64,000 nt of DNA from PALSA-1440 sp050011195 (GTDB taxonomy: Bacteria > Verrucomicrobiota > Verrucomicrobiia > Limisphaerales > UBA8199): the NCBI GenBank assembly GCA_050011195.1, contig JBEKJO010000004.1, positions 15,467 through 79,466 on the forward strand, written 5' to 3'. The notes beneath the pieces were generated by a model, which did no database searches, was not told the origin of the DNA, and saw nothing but the letters and a program-made list of their open reading frames with translations. How positions within the stretch are numbered: the first letter of the stretch is position 1; each line of letters begins with the position of its first letter. This document shows positions 1 through 8,914 of the stretch, one piece after another. Both the position numbers and the translations under genes were made by a program.

Positions 1-53
1 AGGAAAAGTCGTGATGGGGGTTGCCGGATCGGAAAGATGTGCCACAGTAAGGC

Positions 54-530
54 GTGTTTGCAAAAGAGCGATACGGTCCCAGAAACGTCCTCGTAGTCGA
101 AGACAACGCGGACGATGTGGAACTGCTCCTGATCGCGTCCCGGACGGCGCCGGATACGGTCTCCTTCCACATTGTGCGCGATGCCGAACAGGCCCTTGCC
201 TACCTGAAGGGAGAAGGCCAGTTTGCCGACCGCCAGGCCCATCCGTTTCCCGATCTGCTCTTGCTGGACGTTTGGTTGCCAGGCATGAACGGCTTCGACC
301 TGCTCGCCTGGATTCGCGGACACCCCGACTTCAAAACACTCCAGGTGTTTGTGTGGACAGATTCAGGTGACCGCGGAACGCTCGACCGTGCGAGCCGCGC
401 CGGCGCGAACCGGTTTATCCCGAAGTCGGTCGCATTCGTGCGCGGCGGGTTGGCCGGGTTGATGCGCGCCATCTCGGAGGCGATCCCGCACCCCGCCGAG
501 AAGAACAGTCTCTCAGCGAAGAACTCCTGA
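54..530 (+). CDS. Orphan response regulator (receiver domain only)
   Basis: A 158-residue protein made of a single CheY-like receiver domain with no output domain. The acidic pocket is at E16, D17, D20 and D21, the phospho-acceptor is D72 in 'LLLDVWLPGMNG', the switch threonine is T102 and the conserved lysine is K124 in 'FIPKS'. This is the Rcp1-like class that usually takes phosphate from a hybrid or phytochrome-type kinase and acts by protein contact. The start is GTG, the first start after an in-frame TAA at 48-50. No partner kinase is visible because the window begins 53 bases upstream; bases 1-53 show no confident gene. The family call is firm, the signalling partner unknown. Confidence 0.9.
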   Translation: MFAKERYGPRNVLVVEDNADDVELLLIASRTAPDTVSFHIVRDAEQALAYLKGEGQFADRQAHPFPDLLLLDVWLPGMNGFDLLAWIRGHPDFKTLQVFVWTDSGDRGTLDRASRAGANRFIPKSVAFVRGGLAGLMRAISEAIPHPAEKNSLSAKNS

Positions 531-544
531 CCGCCGGGTCTGAT

Positions 545-616
545 GGTAGGGACGCGTTCCACCGCGTCCGTGACTCAATAGCCGAAGAGGGGGACGCGGT
601 GGAACGCGTCCTTACC
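545..616. repeat. Palindromic element, family B
   Basis: Two arms of about 24 bases (545-569 and 592-616, core GGGACGCGTTCCACCGCGTC and its complement) surround a 22-base spacer. The element fills the gap between the convergent response regulator and alcohol dehydrogenase genes. It could fold into a long hairpin in both transcripts and act as a bidirectional 3' end. No other copy was seen in the window. Confidence 0.85.
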
Positions 617-624
617 GAGCAAGT

Positions 625-1779
625 TCAGAGGGCGCGCTCCAGAATTCCGGCCAGTTCGTTCCGGGTCAGCGCAATCGGGTTCGCCTTCATGCTGCTGGCC
701 TGGGAAGCCTTCTCGACCAATCCGGCCGTGTGTTCGCGCTTGAGGCCGTAATGGCCCAGGCGCGGAATTTGCAGGTCGGCGACCAGCTTGCGCACCCACT
801 CGACGCCGGCTTCAGCGGTCGCACTCGCATTGCCGGTCACCAGGTGCGCCACTTCCTCGTAGCGTCGCAGCGTATCGGCCCCGGGCTGGCGTTGGCGCAG
901 TGCGCGCAGGTTCGCTTCCATGACCTGCGGCAGCAGGGCGGCGCAGACGGCGCCGTGGGGCGCGGGGAACTGGCCGCCAATCGGTCCGGCAAAGCCATGC
1001 ACTGCGCCGAGACCCGCGTTCGCCAGAGCGAGTCCGCCAAACAGGCTGGCGACCGCCATATCGGATCGAGCGGTGGCGTTGCGGCCATCGGCGAAGGCCG
1101 CGCGCAACGAACGGGCGGCGCGGCGAATCCCTTCCACGCACAGCGCGTCGGTCATCGGGTTGGCGCGGGAGCAAACGTAAGGTTCGATGAGTTGCGTGAG
1201 CGCATCGAGTCCGGTGCTGGCGGTGCTGGCGGGCGGCAAGCCGTAAGTCAGCTCCGGGTCAACGACCGCGACTCGCGGCAGCACGAGCGGACTGCGCAGG
1301 CTCACTTTGACGTGATGCTCCGGCGAGGCGAGCACCGCGTTGCGGGTGACTTCGGAACCGGTGCCCGCCGTCGTCGGAATCGCAATAAACGGGACGGAAG
1401 GTCTGGTCAACGCCTGGCCGCGGCCAATCACTTCCAGGTAGTCCAGCAACTCGCCCGGGTTGGCGAGCATCGCGGCAATGGCTTTGCCCGCGTCCAGCGC
1501 GCTGCCGCCGCCGATGGCGATGACCACGCTGCAATTTATCCGTTTCGCGAACGCGACCAGTGGGGGCACGGCTTCAATTGTTGGCTCGCCACGCACCGAG
1601 CAGGTGATGCTGCCCAGGCCCTGCTCACGCAGGAGGGCGAGCAAGGGTTCCGCCCGGCGCAGGTCGGAGCCTGTTACGACGAGGACACCCGGTCCAAACT
1701 CCCGGGCAAGCGGGCCAACCTCCCGCAAGGTGCCCGCGCCGAAGATAATCCGAGTCGCGGTCGCAAATTCAAATCGCAT
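625..1779 (-). CDS. Iron-containing alcohol dehydrogenase
   Basis: A 384-residue group III (Fe-ADH) dehydrogenase expected to interconvert alcohols and aldehydes or ketones with NAD(P). The N-terminal dinucleotide-binding half carries GGGSALDAGK at residues 90-99, and the C-terminal half has the metal-ligand pattern (Asp in 'TGLDALTQ', His in 'AVHGFAG' and 'PAPHGAV'). The start at 1779 gives the usual N terminus 'MRFEFATATRIIFGAG'; a longer frame beginning at 1827 adds 16 residues with no family support. It lies 44 bases downstream of the monooxygenase gene on the same strand, so the two probably share a transcript. The substrate cannot be deduced. Confidence 0.92.
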   Translation of the reverse strand: MRFEFATATRIIFGAGTLREVGPLAREFGPGVLVVTGSDLRRAEPLLALLREQGLGSITCSVRGEPTIEAVPPLVAFAKRINCSVVIAIGGGSALDAGKAIAAMLANPGELLDYLEVIGRGQALTRPSVPFIAIPTTAGTGSEVTRNAVLASPEHHVKVSLRSPLVLPRVAVVDPELTYGLPPASTASTGLDALTQLIEPYVCSRANPMTDALCVEGIRRAARSLRAAFADGRNATARSDMAVASLFGGLALANAGLGAVHGFAGPIGGQFPAPHGAVCAALLPQVMEANLRALRQRQPGADTLRRYEEVAHLVTGNASATAEAGVEWVRKLVADLQIPRLGHYGLKREHTAGLVEKASQASSMKANPIALTRNELAGILERAL

Positions 1780-1823
1780 GTTCAGCCCATTCCAGTTCCC
1801 GGCCTCCAGGCATGGCGCGGTTG

Positions 1824-2129
1824 TCACCAGTCCGCGTCTTCCGGGAACAGATTCCCGAATTTCACGCTGGCGCGCGGCTCGGCCATCATGGGCGCCACGG
1901 CGTCCCGCCAGGCCTGGTAATGCTTCGTTTCCTTGTGCGCCGCCGGCGCCTCGGCGGTGCGATAAGCTTCCACGAGCACAAAGCGCGCCGGGTCATCCTG
2001 CTGCTGGACGAAGTCGAAACGGCCGATGCCCGGCTCTTGGTTGCTCTCCCGCGCATTGGCGATGGTGGCCTTCTTGAAAGCCTCGACATACTCCGGCTTC
2101 ACATGAACATGGACGTGAACAACTAGCAT
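1824..2129 (-). CDS. Antibiotic biosynthesis monooxygenase (ABM) domain protein
   Basis: A 101-residue protein with the ABM/LsrG dimeric ferredoxin-like fold: an N-terminal strand 'MLVVHVHVHVKPEYVEAF', a central 'FVLVEAYRTAEA' strand and helix, and the typical 'HKETKHYQAW' segment. Family members act on small quinone-like or aldehyde molecules, or process signals such as autoinducer-2 (LsrG). The same frame stays open upstream to 3095, but only the ATG at 2129 gives the family length. It is divergent from the PQQ-propeller gene at 2280 and is followed by the Fe-ADH gene. Function beyond the family is unknown. Confidence 0.88.
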   Translation of the reverse strand: MLVVHVHVHVKPEYVEAFKKATIANARESNQEPGIGRFDFVQQQDDPARFVLVEAYRTAEAPAAHKETKHYQAWRDAVAPMMAEPRASVKFGNLFPEDADW

Positions 2130-2279
2130 AGTGTTACATAGTGTTAATCTGTTGAAGCGTTTCGACCGCTCCGGCGGCAGAGTAGCCCAACCCTCCGGCC
2201 GTTTCAATCCATCGTAATTTCTCGTCCACTTGAGACAGCCGCCGCGCTCCGGCTGTTTTGGTTTGCGAAGCCTTTTTGC

Positions 2280-3452
2280 GTGAAGGATACTTTTCCCGCT
2301 CAACTCCTGACTTTTGTGAATTCGGCGCGGCATATCGTTTGGTGGGTCTGGCTGCTGTTGGCCTGGCGCGCGAGCGCCGCGGCCCCGGCCGGCGATTGGC
2401 CGATGTTCCGGGGCGGGCCGGCGCTGGCGGGCGTCGCCGGGGGCAGTTTGCCGGAGCGGCTGGACCTGCTCTGGACCTTCAAAACGGCTGGCCCGGTCAA
2501 ATCCTCCGCCGCCATCGTTCAGGACCGGGTCTTCATCGGGTCGGATGACGGCAACGTCTATGCCCTGGCGCTGGCCGACGGCAAGAAGGTCTGGGCCTTC
2601 AAAACCGGGGGCGGGGTGGAGTCTTCGCCCCTTGTATTGGAGGGCAAGGTGTTTGTGGGTTCGAGCGACGCGTTGCTCTACGCGCTCGAGGCCGGGACCG
2701 GCAAGCTGGTCTGGAAATACGAGACGGGGGACAAGATTCTCGGCGCCCCGAACTGGGTGAAGTTGAGTGCCCAAACTTTCGTGCTGGTGGGCAGCTATGA
2801 CTTTAAGCTGCATTGCGCGGAGGCCGGGACCGGCCGGAGCAACTGGGTTTATGAGACCGGCAATTACATCAACGGGTCGCCCGCGGTCGCGAACGGCCAG
2901 GCCGTCTTCGGGGGGTGCGACGGGCTGCTGCACGTGCTCTCCCTGGCGGAGGGCAAGCCCGTGAAGGAGGTCGAGGCCGGCGCCTATATTGCCGGCTCGG
3001 CGGCGTTGGCGGACGACCGCGCCTATTTCGGCCAGTATGAAGACGAATTCCTTTGCGTGGATTTGAAGGCGGGGAAGAAGGCGTGGACGTTTCACGACCG
3101 GGATTTCCCGTACTTCTCTTCACCGGCGGTGACGCAGGAAGTCGTCGTCTTCGGTGGCCGCGACAAGCTCCTGCACTGCGTGAAGCGTGAGGATGGCCAG
3201 CCGGTGTGGAGTTTCGCCACGCGCGGCAAAGTGGACAGCTCGCCGGTGGTTTGCGCAAACAAGGTGGTCGTCGGGTCCGATGACGGGCGGCTCTACGTGG
3301 TGTCGCTGGACAGGGGCAAGGAGCTTTGGTCGTATGAAATTGGCCAGCCGATCGAGAGTTCCCCGGCGGTGGCGCGCGCCAAAGTGGTGATCGGGTGCAA
3401 TGATGGAGGGGTGTACTGTTTTGGGGGAAAGGGGACGGGTGAAGTTAAATGA
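2280..3452 (+). CDS. PQQ-like beta-propeller repeat protein (secreted)
   Basis: A 390-residue protein with an N-terminal hydrophobic export segment (about residues 19-36) followed by roughly seven PQQ/BamB-like blades, each carrying a 'GxVYALxxxDGKxxWxF' type motif and an adjacent 'V.ssP.v' turn. Such propellers serve as scaffolds, for example BamB, or as dehydrogenase domains; nothing here shows PQQ-binding catalytic residues, so a scaffold role is more likely. The start is GTG. It is the first gene of a run ending at 8729, with only 24 bases to the next gene. A second, unrelated-context propeller lies at 56129. Confidence 0.88.
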   Translation: MKDTFPAQLLTFVNSARHIVWWVWLLLAWRASAAAPAGDWPMFRGGPALAGVAGGSLPERLDLLWTFKTAGPVKSSAAIVQDRVFIGSDDGNVYALALADGKKVWAFKTGGGVESSPLVLEGKVFVGSSDALLYALEAGTGKLVWKYETGDKILGAPNWVKLSAQTFVLVGSYDFKLHCAEAGTGRSNWVYETGNYINGSPAVANGQAVFGGCDGLLHVLSLAEGKPVKEVEAGAYIAGSAALADDRAYFGQYEDEFLCVDLKAGKKAWTFHDRDFPYFSSPAVTQEVVVFGGRDKLLHCVKREDGQPVWSFATRGKVDSSPVVCANKVVVGSDDGRLYVVSLDRGKELWSYEIGQPIESSPAVARAKVVIGCNDGGVYCFGGKGTGEVK

Positions 3453-3478
3453 GTTTAACGCATTTAACCCCTTAACTT
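3444..3478. repeat. Degenerate 9-base tandem repeat (GTTAAATGA-like)
   Basis: Nonamers GTTAAATGA, GTTTAACGC, ATTTAACCC and CTTAACTTG follow one another. They cover the propeller stop codon and the TTG start of the glycosyltransferase. The outer bases GTTAAATG and CATTTAAC are perfect inverted repeats. A related nonamer array is at 41476. Confidence 0.6.
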
Positions 3479-4802
3479 GAGAATCCTCCAACTGACCCCA
3501 GGCGCTGGCGCGATGTATTGCGGGGGTTGTCTCCGCGACAATGCGCTGGTCGCGGCGCTGCGCAAGCTGGGTCACCAGGTCGTGATGGCGCCGCTCTACC
3601 TGCCGTTGACGCTGGATGAAGAAGACCAAAGCGCCGGCACGCCGGTCTTCTTCGGCGGCATCAATGTCTTCCTCGAACAGAAGACGGCGCTGTTCCGGGG
3701 AGCGCCGGGCTGGCTGCACGACTTGCTTGCCTCGCGCCGCCTGCTGCAATGGGCGGCGGGCAAGGCGGCCAAGACCCGCGCGGCGGACTTGGGCGAGTTG
3801 ACGCTTTCCATGTTGCGCGGCGAAGCTGGCAATCAAGCGCGGGAACTCGACACGCTCATTGCGTGGCTTAAAACCCAGCCGAAGCCGGACGTGCTTTCCT
3901 TGTCCAACGCCCTGCTGATCGGCATGGCGCGCCGTCTCAAGACCGAGTTGCGCGTCCCGGTGGCGTGCGCGCTCCAAGGCGAAGATTCTTTCCTCGACGC
4001 TCTGCCCGAGAGCCATCGCGCGGCCTGCTGGCGAACGCTGGCGGAACGGGCAGCGGAAGTGGACCTGTTCATCGCGCCGAGCTGGTACTTCGGAAATCTG
4101 ATGCGCGACCGGCTCGGCTTGGCCGCGCATCGCGTGCGGGTCGTCCACAATGGGATCAACCTCGACGGCTATGGGGTCGAGGGCTCGAAAGGCTCCCCCC
4201 TCTCGACCCTCGACCCTCGCCCCTCGCCCCATGTGCTGGGGTTCTTTGCGCGGATGTGCCCGGAGAAGGGGCTGGACACGCTGGTCGAAGCCTACCTCCT
4301 CTTGCGGCAACGCGGTCGGGTGGGGAACCTCAAGTTGCGCGTGGGCGGCAGTTGCGGACCGGCGGACGGGGCGTTCGTGAGTTCCTTGCGCAGGCGCTTG
4401 CAGGAAAGCGGTCTGCTCAGTGAAGTGGAATTTCATCCCAACCTTGACCGGACGGGCAAACTGGAATTCCTGCGCTCGCTCTCCGTCTTCTCGGTGCCGG
4501 CGCTTTATGGCGAAGCCTTCGGCTTGTATGTGATCGAGGCGCTGGCCGCGGGCGTGCCGGTGGTGCAACCCCGGGTCGCGGCTTTCCCGGAGTTGATTGA
4601 GGCGACGGGCGGAGGCGTGTTGTGCGCGGCGGGCGACACGCAGGCGCTGGCGGAGGCGGTCGAAGAACTGCTCCTGAATCCCGCGCGGGCGCGGGCGCTG
4701 GGCGACGCGGGGCGGCGCGCGGTGTTCGAACGATTCAGCGCGGGAGTGATGGCGCAAGCAACGGCAGAGGCGTTTGGCGGGATTAACACGGTGATCCATT
4801 GA
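3477..4802 (+). CDS. Glycosyltransferase family 4 (GT-B fold)
   Basis: A 441-residue two-domain glycosyltransferase. The N-terminal domain has a 'TPGAGAMYCGGCLRDN' glycine-rich start typical of GT4 enzymes of this group, and the C-terminal half has 'FFARMCPEKGLDTLVEAY' and 'GEAFGLYVIEALAAGVPVV', the nucleotide-sugar binding E-x7-E region. It probably transfers a sugar from a nucleotide donor to a surface glycan or lipid carrier. The start is TTG 24 bases after the upstream stop, and its stop overlaps the next start by 4 bases. A tandem heptamer array (4202-4229) is translated in the linker between the two domains. Donor and acceptor are unknown. Confidence 0.93.
   Translation: MRILQLTPGAGAMYCGGCLRDNALVAALRKLGHQVVMAPLYLPLTLDEEDQSAGTPVFFGGINVFLEQKTALFRGAPGWLHDLLASRRLLQWAAGKAAKTRAADLGELTLSMLRGEAGNQARELDTLIAWLKTQPKPDVLSLSNALLIGMARRLKTELRVPVACALQGEDSFLDALPESHRAACWRTLAERAAEVDLFIAPSWYFGNLMRDRLGLAAHRVRVVHNGINLDGYGVEGSKGSPLSTLDPRPSPHVLGFFARMCPEKGLDTLVEAYLLLRQRGRVGNLKLRVGGSCGPADGAFVSSLRRRLQESGLLSEVEFHPNLDRTGKLEFLRSLSVFSVPALYGEAFGLYVIEALAAGVPVVQPRVAAFPELIEATGGGVLCAAGDTQALAEAVEELLLNPARARALGDAGRRAVFERFSAGVMAQATAEAFGGINTVIH
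4202..4229. repeat. Heptamer tandem array (CTCGACC)4 inside the GT4 gene
   Basis: Four units: CTCGACC twice then CTCGCCC twice, translated as a low-complexity linker. An upstream GGTCGAGGG near 4175 is the reverse complement of the unit junction and could pair with the array. The same unit reappears at 6804 in the same operon. Confidence 0.9.
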
Positions 4803-6331
4803 ACAAGATAAAGGCAGACCAGAGCTTCGCGTGGCGCATTACCCTGGGCGCATTCCTCTGTCTGGCGCTCTGGCCGCTGTGGTCGGCCCGCTTCCCGCCG
4901 ATGCAGGATTACCCCCAACATCTTGCGCAGGCGCACATGCTGGCCGAGCGCAACAATCCGGCGTTTGATTACCAGAGATATTTCGAGTTCCATCTCAGGC
5001 CGGTTTACGCAACCTTCTACCTGACAACGCTTCTCTTCTCCCGGTTCGTGCCCGCCGAAGCCGCCGGGAAACTGGCTCTTTCTCTCTATCCGGCGCTGGT
5101 GGCCGTGGTCATCGCGCGGCTTGGCCGCCGCGGGGCGAAGGGGGTGGCGCCGTGGGGGGCGCTGCTGTTCTTCCCGGTGGCGTTCAACCAACAGTACTTC
5201 ATGGGCAACGTAAATTATATCCTGTCGCTGCCCCTGCTCGTCCTCGCGCTGCTGGACTACGAAGACTTGCTCGGCTCGCCCCGGGGCGCGTGGCCGATCA
5301 CCCGGCAATGTCTATGGCAAGTGGCGCTGGCGGTCACCCACCCGTTCAGTTTTCTCGCCTATGTTTCGCTCGCCGTAGTGACCACCATCGTGGCTCGACG
5401 GCATACGGGCGAGTTCTGGCGCAAGGCGCTGGCTCCGATGTGCATGGCCCTCATTCTGCTCTTGGGCTGCTGCCTTGAGAGTATGGTGAAGTCGTCCCCG
5501 GAGGCGGCGGTGCCCGGCGGGATGGATTGGATATCCCCGAAGGCAGCGTTGCAGTTTGCCGCGCTGATGTTTACCGGTATGCAGTGGTCCGGCGGCATCA
5601 AGGCCATTCCGCTCATCCTGTGGGGGCTGATGGCTGCCGTGGTGCTGGGAGCAATGGCTGCTCAGTGGAGGGAACGGGGCCCCTTCTCGCTTCTTCACGG
5701 GCTGTGGGTCGCGGCGGCGGGCCTTGGCTTCCTCGTTTTGCCATGCCGAATAGGGGCTTATACCGGGATCAACTTGCGCCTGGCGCCCCTCCTTTACTTC
5801 CTGATTGTTCTGCTTGTGGCGCAGGTGCGGTTCCGCAGTTGGTGGCTCTATTCATTCGTGGCCTTGGCCGGCTTGTGCCTCGTTGCGTCGGTGGCCAGGC
5901 AGGCACGGCTTTCCGCGGAGACCGAAGAGATCGTGCCGATCCTGCAAAAGATACCCGCCAACAGCCGCATTCTTCCGCTGGTCTTTGACCGCGCCTCCCC
6001 GGAGCTGGACAGTTATTGGTTTGATCCTCATCTCCACGACCATAACTACTACCACGTGCTCCGCGGCGGTGGATTCAGCCCATACCTCCCCGCCGCGCAG
6101 CTCAACCCGGTCAGGTACAGACCCGAACAGAGGCGCCCCGCCCCGGGCGAATACACCCCGCAGGAGTTTGTCTGGGAAGCTCACTCCGCGGACTACCAGT
6201 ATTTCCTTGTGCGCGGCGCGCCGGCAGGTTTTGCCCAGTATATGGCCCCAACCTGCAACCTGGTGTTGGTTTCGGGCCAATGGACGCTGTTCGAGCGAAG
6301 AGCGCAACCGGAGATTCGCCGTGCGAAATAG
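4799..6331 (+). CDS. Polytopic membrane protein, probable GT-C-like
   Basis: A 510-residue protein with about ten hydrophobic segments and a C-terminal soluble region from about residue 380. The first periplasmic loop contains 'FPPMQDYPQHLAQAHML', an acidic loop resembling the first-loop acidic motif of GT-C glycosyltransferases. The start is TTG overlapping the previous stop by 4 bases, and the 3' end overlaps the next gene by 11 bases, so it is translationally coupled on both sides. Context suggests a role in assembling or moving a surface glycan. I do not recognise a named family. Confidence 0.75.
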   Translation: MNKIKADQSFAWRITLGAFLCLALWPLWSARFPPMQDYPQHLAQAHMLAERNNPAFDYQRYFEFHLRPVYATFYLTTLLFSRFVPAEAAGKLALSLYPALVAVVIARLGRRGAKGVAPWGALLFFPVAFNQQYFMGNVNYILSLPLLVLALLDYEDLLGSPRGAWPITRQCLWQVALAVTHPFSFLAYVSLAVVTTIVARRHTGEFWRKALAPMCMALILLLGCCLESMVKSSPEAAVPGGMDWISPKAALQFAALMFTGMQWSGGIKAIPLILWGLMAAVVLGAMAAQWRERGPFSLLHGLWVAAAGLGFLVLPCRIGAYTGINLRLAPLLYFLIVLLVAQVRFRSWWLYSFVALAGLCLVASVARQARLSAETEEIVPILQKIPANSRILPLVFDRASPELDSYWFDPHLHDHNYYHVLRGGGFSPYLPAAQLNPVRYRPEQRRPAPGEYTPQEFVWEAHSADYQYFLVRGAPAGFAQYMAPTCNLVLVSGQWTLFERRAQPEIRRAK

Positions 6332-8729
6332 GAATAAAGGCTGGCTGTTTGGCGTGTTGCTGGTGGCCGCGACCTTTGCCGCTTACCAGCCGATGTGGCA
6401 CGCCGGATTCATCTGGGATGATGACACCTTCCTGTTGAGAAACCCTTTGATCAAAGCGGCGGATGGGTTGTGCCGATTCTGGTGCACCACCGAGGCGCCG
6501 GATTACTTCCCGATGACCTCGACGACCTTGTGGTTGGAGTGGCGGCTGTGGGGGCCGAACCCCTTGGGCTACCATCTGGTCAACGTGCTGTTGCACGCGG
6601 CGAGTGCGCTGTTGTTATGGCGGGTGCTGGCGAGGCTCAAGATTCCGGGGGCGCGGCTGGCGGCGGCCATCTTCGCGCTGCACCCGGTCAACGTGGAATC
6701 GGTGGCTTGGATTACCGAGCGGAAGAACACGCTGGCGATGTTCTTTTACCTGCTGAGCCTGTTGTGGTACGTGCAGTCTGATTCCGAACGGCCAACCTCA
6801 ACGCTCGACCCTCGACCCTCGACCCTCGACCCTCGACCGCTCTGGTATTGGCTCGCGGTGGGCGCTTTTGCGCTGGCGCTGTTGAGCAAGACGGCGGTGG
6901 TGATGCTGCCCCTCGTGCTGTTGGGGTTGGCCTGGTGGCGCCGCGGGCGGCTTGAGCGCCGGGACGTGTGGCGCAGCGTTCCGTTTTTCGCCATCGCCGG
7001 TCTCCTGGGGTTGATTACGGTTTGGGTTCAATATCACCGGAACATCGGCCCGGAGGTTGTTCGGTCGGAGAGTTTTGGGCCGCGGTTGGCGGGAGCGGGC
7101 TGGGCGGTTTGGTTTTATCTCTATAAGGCGGTGTGGCCGCTCAACCTGATGTTTGTTTATCCGCGGTGGCAGATTGACGGCGCAAATTACCTGTCTTATA
7201 CGCCGGGATTGCTCCTGGCGGCGGTCTTTGCGGTGTGCTGCTATTATCGGCGGCAGTGGGGGAGGGTGTTGTTGTTCGGGTTGGGCTATTTCGTGGTGAT
7301 GCTCCTGCCGGTGTTGGGGTTCCTGGACATTTACTTCATGCGCTTCTCGCTGGTAGCCGACCACTGGCAGTATTTCTCGCTCATAGGCGTCATCGCGCTG
7401 GTGGCCGCCGGCGGTGCAAGGGCATTGGGTCTGCTGGGAAAGGGCAGAGCTTTGCTGGCTCCGGCGCTGTGCGCCGCCCTGCTGCTGGGTCTAGGCTGGT
7501 TGACGTGGCGGCAAAGCACCGGCTACACCGACATCGAAACGCTCTGGCGTGTGACGCTAAGCCGAAATCCCAAGGCGTTCATGGCCCACAACAATCTCGG
7601 GCTGGCCTTGCTGCAAGAAGGGCAATTGGACGAGGCGGTCGCCTATTTCCAGAAGGCCCTCGCCCTCCAGCCTGGCTTCGCCGACGCCCACAACAACCTC
7701 GGGTTGGTCCTGCTACAGCGGGGGCAAGTGGACGAGGCGATCGATCATTTCCGAAAAGCGTTGGCTGCCCACCCCGAGAACGCGCCTGCCCATTACAACC
7801 TGGGCAACGCACTCCTCCGACAGGGACAACCAGACCAAGCCGCGGCTCAGTTTCAAAAGGCCATCGAGTTCGACCCCGCTTATGCCGAGGCCCACAACAA
7901 CCTCGGCAACGTCTTGCTGCACGAAGGAAAGGTGGACGAGGCAATCATTCATTTTCAGAAGGCCCTGGAACTGCAGCCCGACTACGGAGAAGCCCACAAT
8001 AACCTTGCCATCGCTCTGCTGCAGAAAGGGCAAGTGGACGAAGCAATTGCCCGGTTCAGAACGGCTTTGAGAGTCCAACCCGGCTACGCGGAAGCCCGGC
8101 ACAACCTTGGGATAGCTCTGGTCCGGAAGGGCCAGGCGAACGAGGCGATCGTTGAGTTCCAGAAGGCGGTGGAACTCCAGCCCAACGATGCCGCAGTTCA
8201 AAACAGCCTCGCGGGCCTCCTGCTCCAGCAAGGACGGGAGAACGAAGCGTTGGGCCACTTCCAAAAGGCGGTGCAAACGGACCCCACACTCGTCAGCGCC
8301 CACAGAAACCTCGGCAACCTCCTGCTCCGAAAAGGGGCGGTGGAGGAGGCGGTTGTGCATTACCAGCGAGCGCTCGACATCCAACCCGCCAATGCGGCCC
8401 TGCTCAACAACTTGGCTTGGATACGGGCGACCTGTCCAAAGGCCTCGATGCGGAGCGGCGCCCAGGCGGTCGAGCTGGCAGAGCAGGCGGAGCGGCTTTC
8501 CGGGGGCCGGAATGCGTCGATTCTCGAAACACTGGCAGCGGCGTATGCTGAAGCCGGGCGATTTGCTGAAGCGGTTACCACCGCCCAGCGGGCCCTGGAG
8601 TTGGCCGGCGCCCAAACCAACAACCCAGAGATCGAGTCCCTTCAGGCGCAGATTCGACTCTACCAGGCGGGCACCCCGTTCCGCGACACCAGCCAGACGA
8701 ACGCCACCCCTAACCCGAATCGACATTGA
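6321..8729 (+). CDS. GT-C-type membrane protein with C-terminal TPR domain (TMTC-like), copy 1
   Basis: An 802-residue protein. Roughly residues 8-395 form a multi-pass membrane domain with the GT-C/TMTC signature 'FIWDDDTFLLRNPL' in the first loop and 'ALHPVNVESVAWITERKN' after the third segment. Residues about 410-740 hold eight clear tetratricopeptide repeats ('AHNNLGxxLLxxGxxDEA') followed by two divergent ones. TMTC relatives are lipid-linked-sugar O-glycosyltransferases, so a protein or glycan glycosylation role is inferred. The GTG start at 6321 overlaps the previous gene. The tail 'LYQAGTPFRDTSQTN' is shared with the paralogue at 14874. A heptamer array is translated between two membrane segments. 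Confidence 0.85.
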   Translation: MRNRNKGWLFGVLLVAATFAAYQPMWHAGFIWDDDTFLLRNPLIKAADGLCRFWCTTEAPDYFPMTSTTLWLEWRLWGPNPLGYHLVNVLLHAASALLLWRVLARLKIPGARLAAAIFALHPVNVESVAWITERKNTLAMFFYLLSLLWYVQSDSERPTSTLDPRPSTLDPRPLWYWLAVGAFALALLSKTAVVMLPLVLLGLAWWRRGRLERRDVWRSVPFFAIAGLLGLITVWVQYHRNIGPEVVRSESFGPRLAGAGWAVWFYLYKAVWPLNLMFVYPRWQIDGANYLSYTPGLLLAAVFAVCCYYRRQWGRVLLFGLGYFVVMLLPVLGFLDIYFMRFSLVADHWQYFSLIGVIALVAAGGARALGLLGKGRALLAPALCAALLLGLGWLTWRQSTGYTDIETLWRVTLSRNPKAFMAHNNLGLALLQEGQLDEAVAYFQKALALQPGFADAHNNLGLVLLQRGQVDEAIDHFRKALAAHPENAPAHYNLGNALLRQGQPDQAAAQFQKAIEFDPAYAEAHNNLGNVLLHEGKVDEAIIHFQKALELQPDYGEAHNNLAIALLQKGQVDEAIARFRTALRVQPGYAEARHNLGIALVRKGQANEAIVEFQKAVELQPNDAAVQNSLAGLLLQQGRENEALGHFQKAVQTDPTLVSAHRNLGNLLLRKGAVEEAVVHYQRALDIQPANAALLNNLAWIRATCPKASMRSGAQAVELAEQAERLSGGRNASILETLAAAYAEAGRFAEAVTTAQRALELAGAQTNNPEIESLQAQIRLYQAGTPFRDTSQTNATPNPNRH
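6797..6838. repeat. Heptamer tandem array (CTCGACC)6 inside the TMTC-like gene
   Basis: Five perfect CTCGACC units (6804-6838) preceded by one degenerate unit, 42 bases in all. The translation is two copies of the heptapeptide STLDPRP. The insert lies in a loop between membrane segments. Confidence 0.93.
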
Positions 8730-8870
8730 CCAGCCGGTCGCAAGCTCTGGCACTACAGGACCAAGGGCTGTGCCGCAGCATCGCCGGTCACACCGGGGGG
8801 GTCGGTTCTTGGTTGCCTTCCGGCAGGAACACCGGTCTTGAGTTTTTGATTGGCCCTGCGACACTGCGGG

Positions 8871-8893
8871 CCAGGCGCAGGCGTTGCGCCTGG
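8871..8893. promoter_or_regulatory. Perfect 9-bp hairpin in a leader
   Basis: CCAGGCGCA, a 5-base loop, then TGCGCCTGG. It sits 22 bases before the ATG of the oxidoreductase gene and has no T-run, so it may influence translation or mRNA stability rather than terminate. Function is inferred only. Confidence 0.45.
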
Positions 8894-8914
8894 AACTTGC
8901 AGTTGCTGGCAACT

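Noticed and set aside
3120..4799. Long open frame (559 codons) antisense to the GT4 and propeller genes
   Set aside because: Arg/His/Gln-rich translation with no family resemblance. It is the mirror of high third-position G+C in the real genes.
7579..8400. DNA-level tandem repeat of about 102 bases
   Set aside because: This is the coding signature of TPR units (34 residues), diverged at DNA level, not a mobile or recent repeat.
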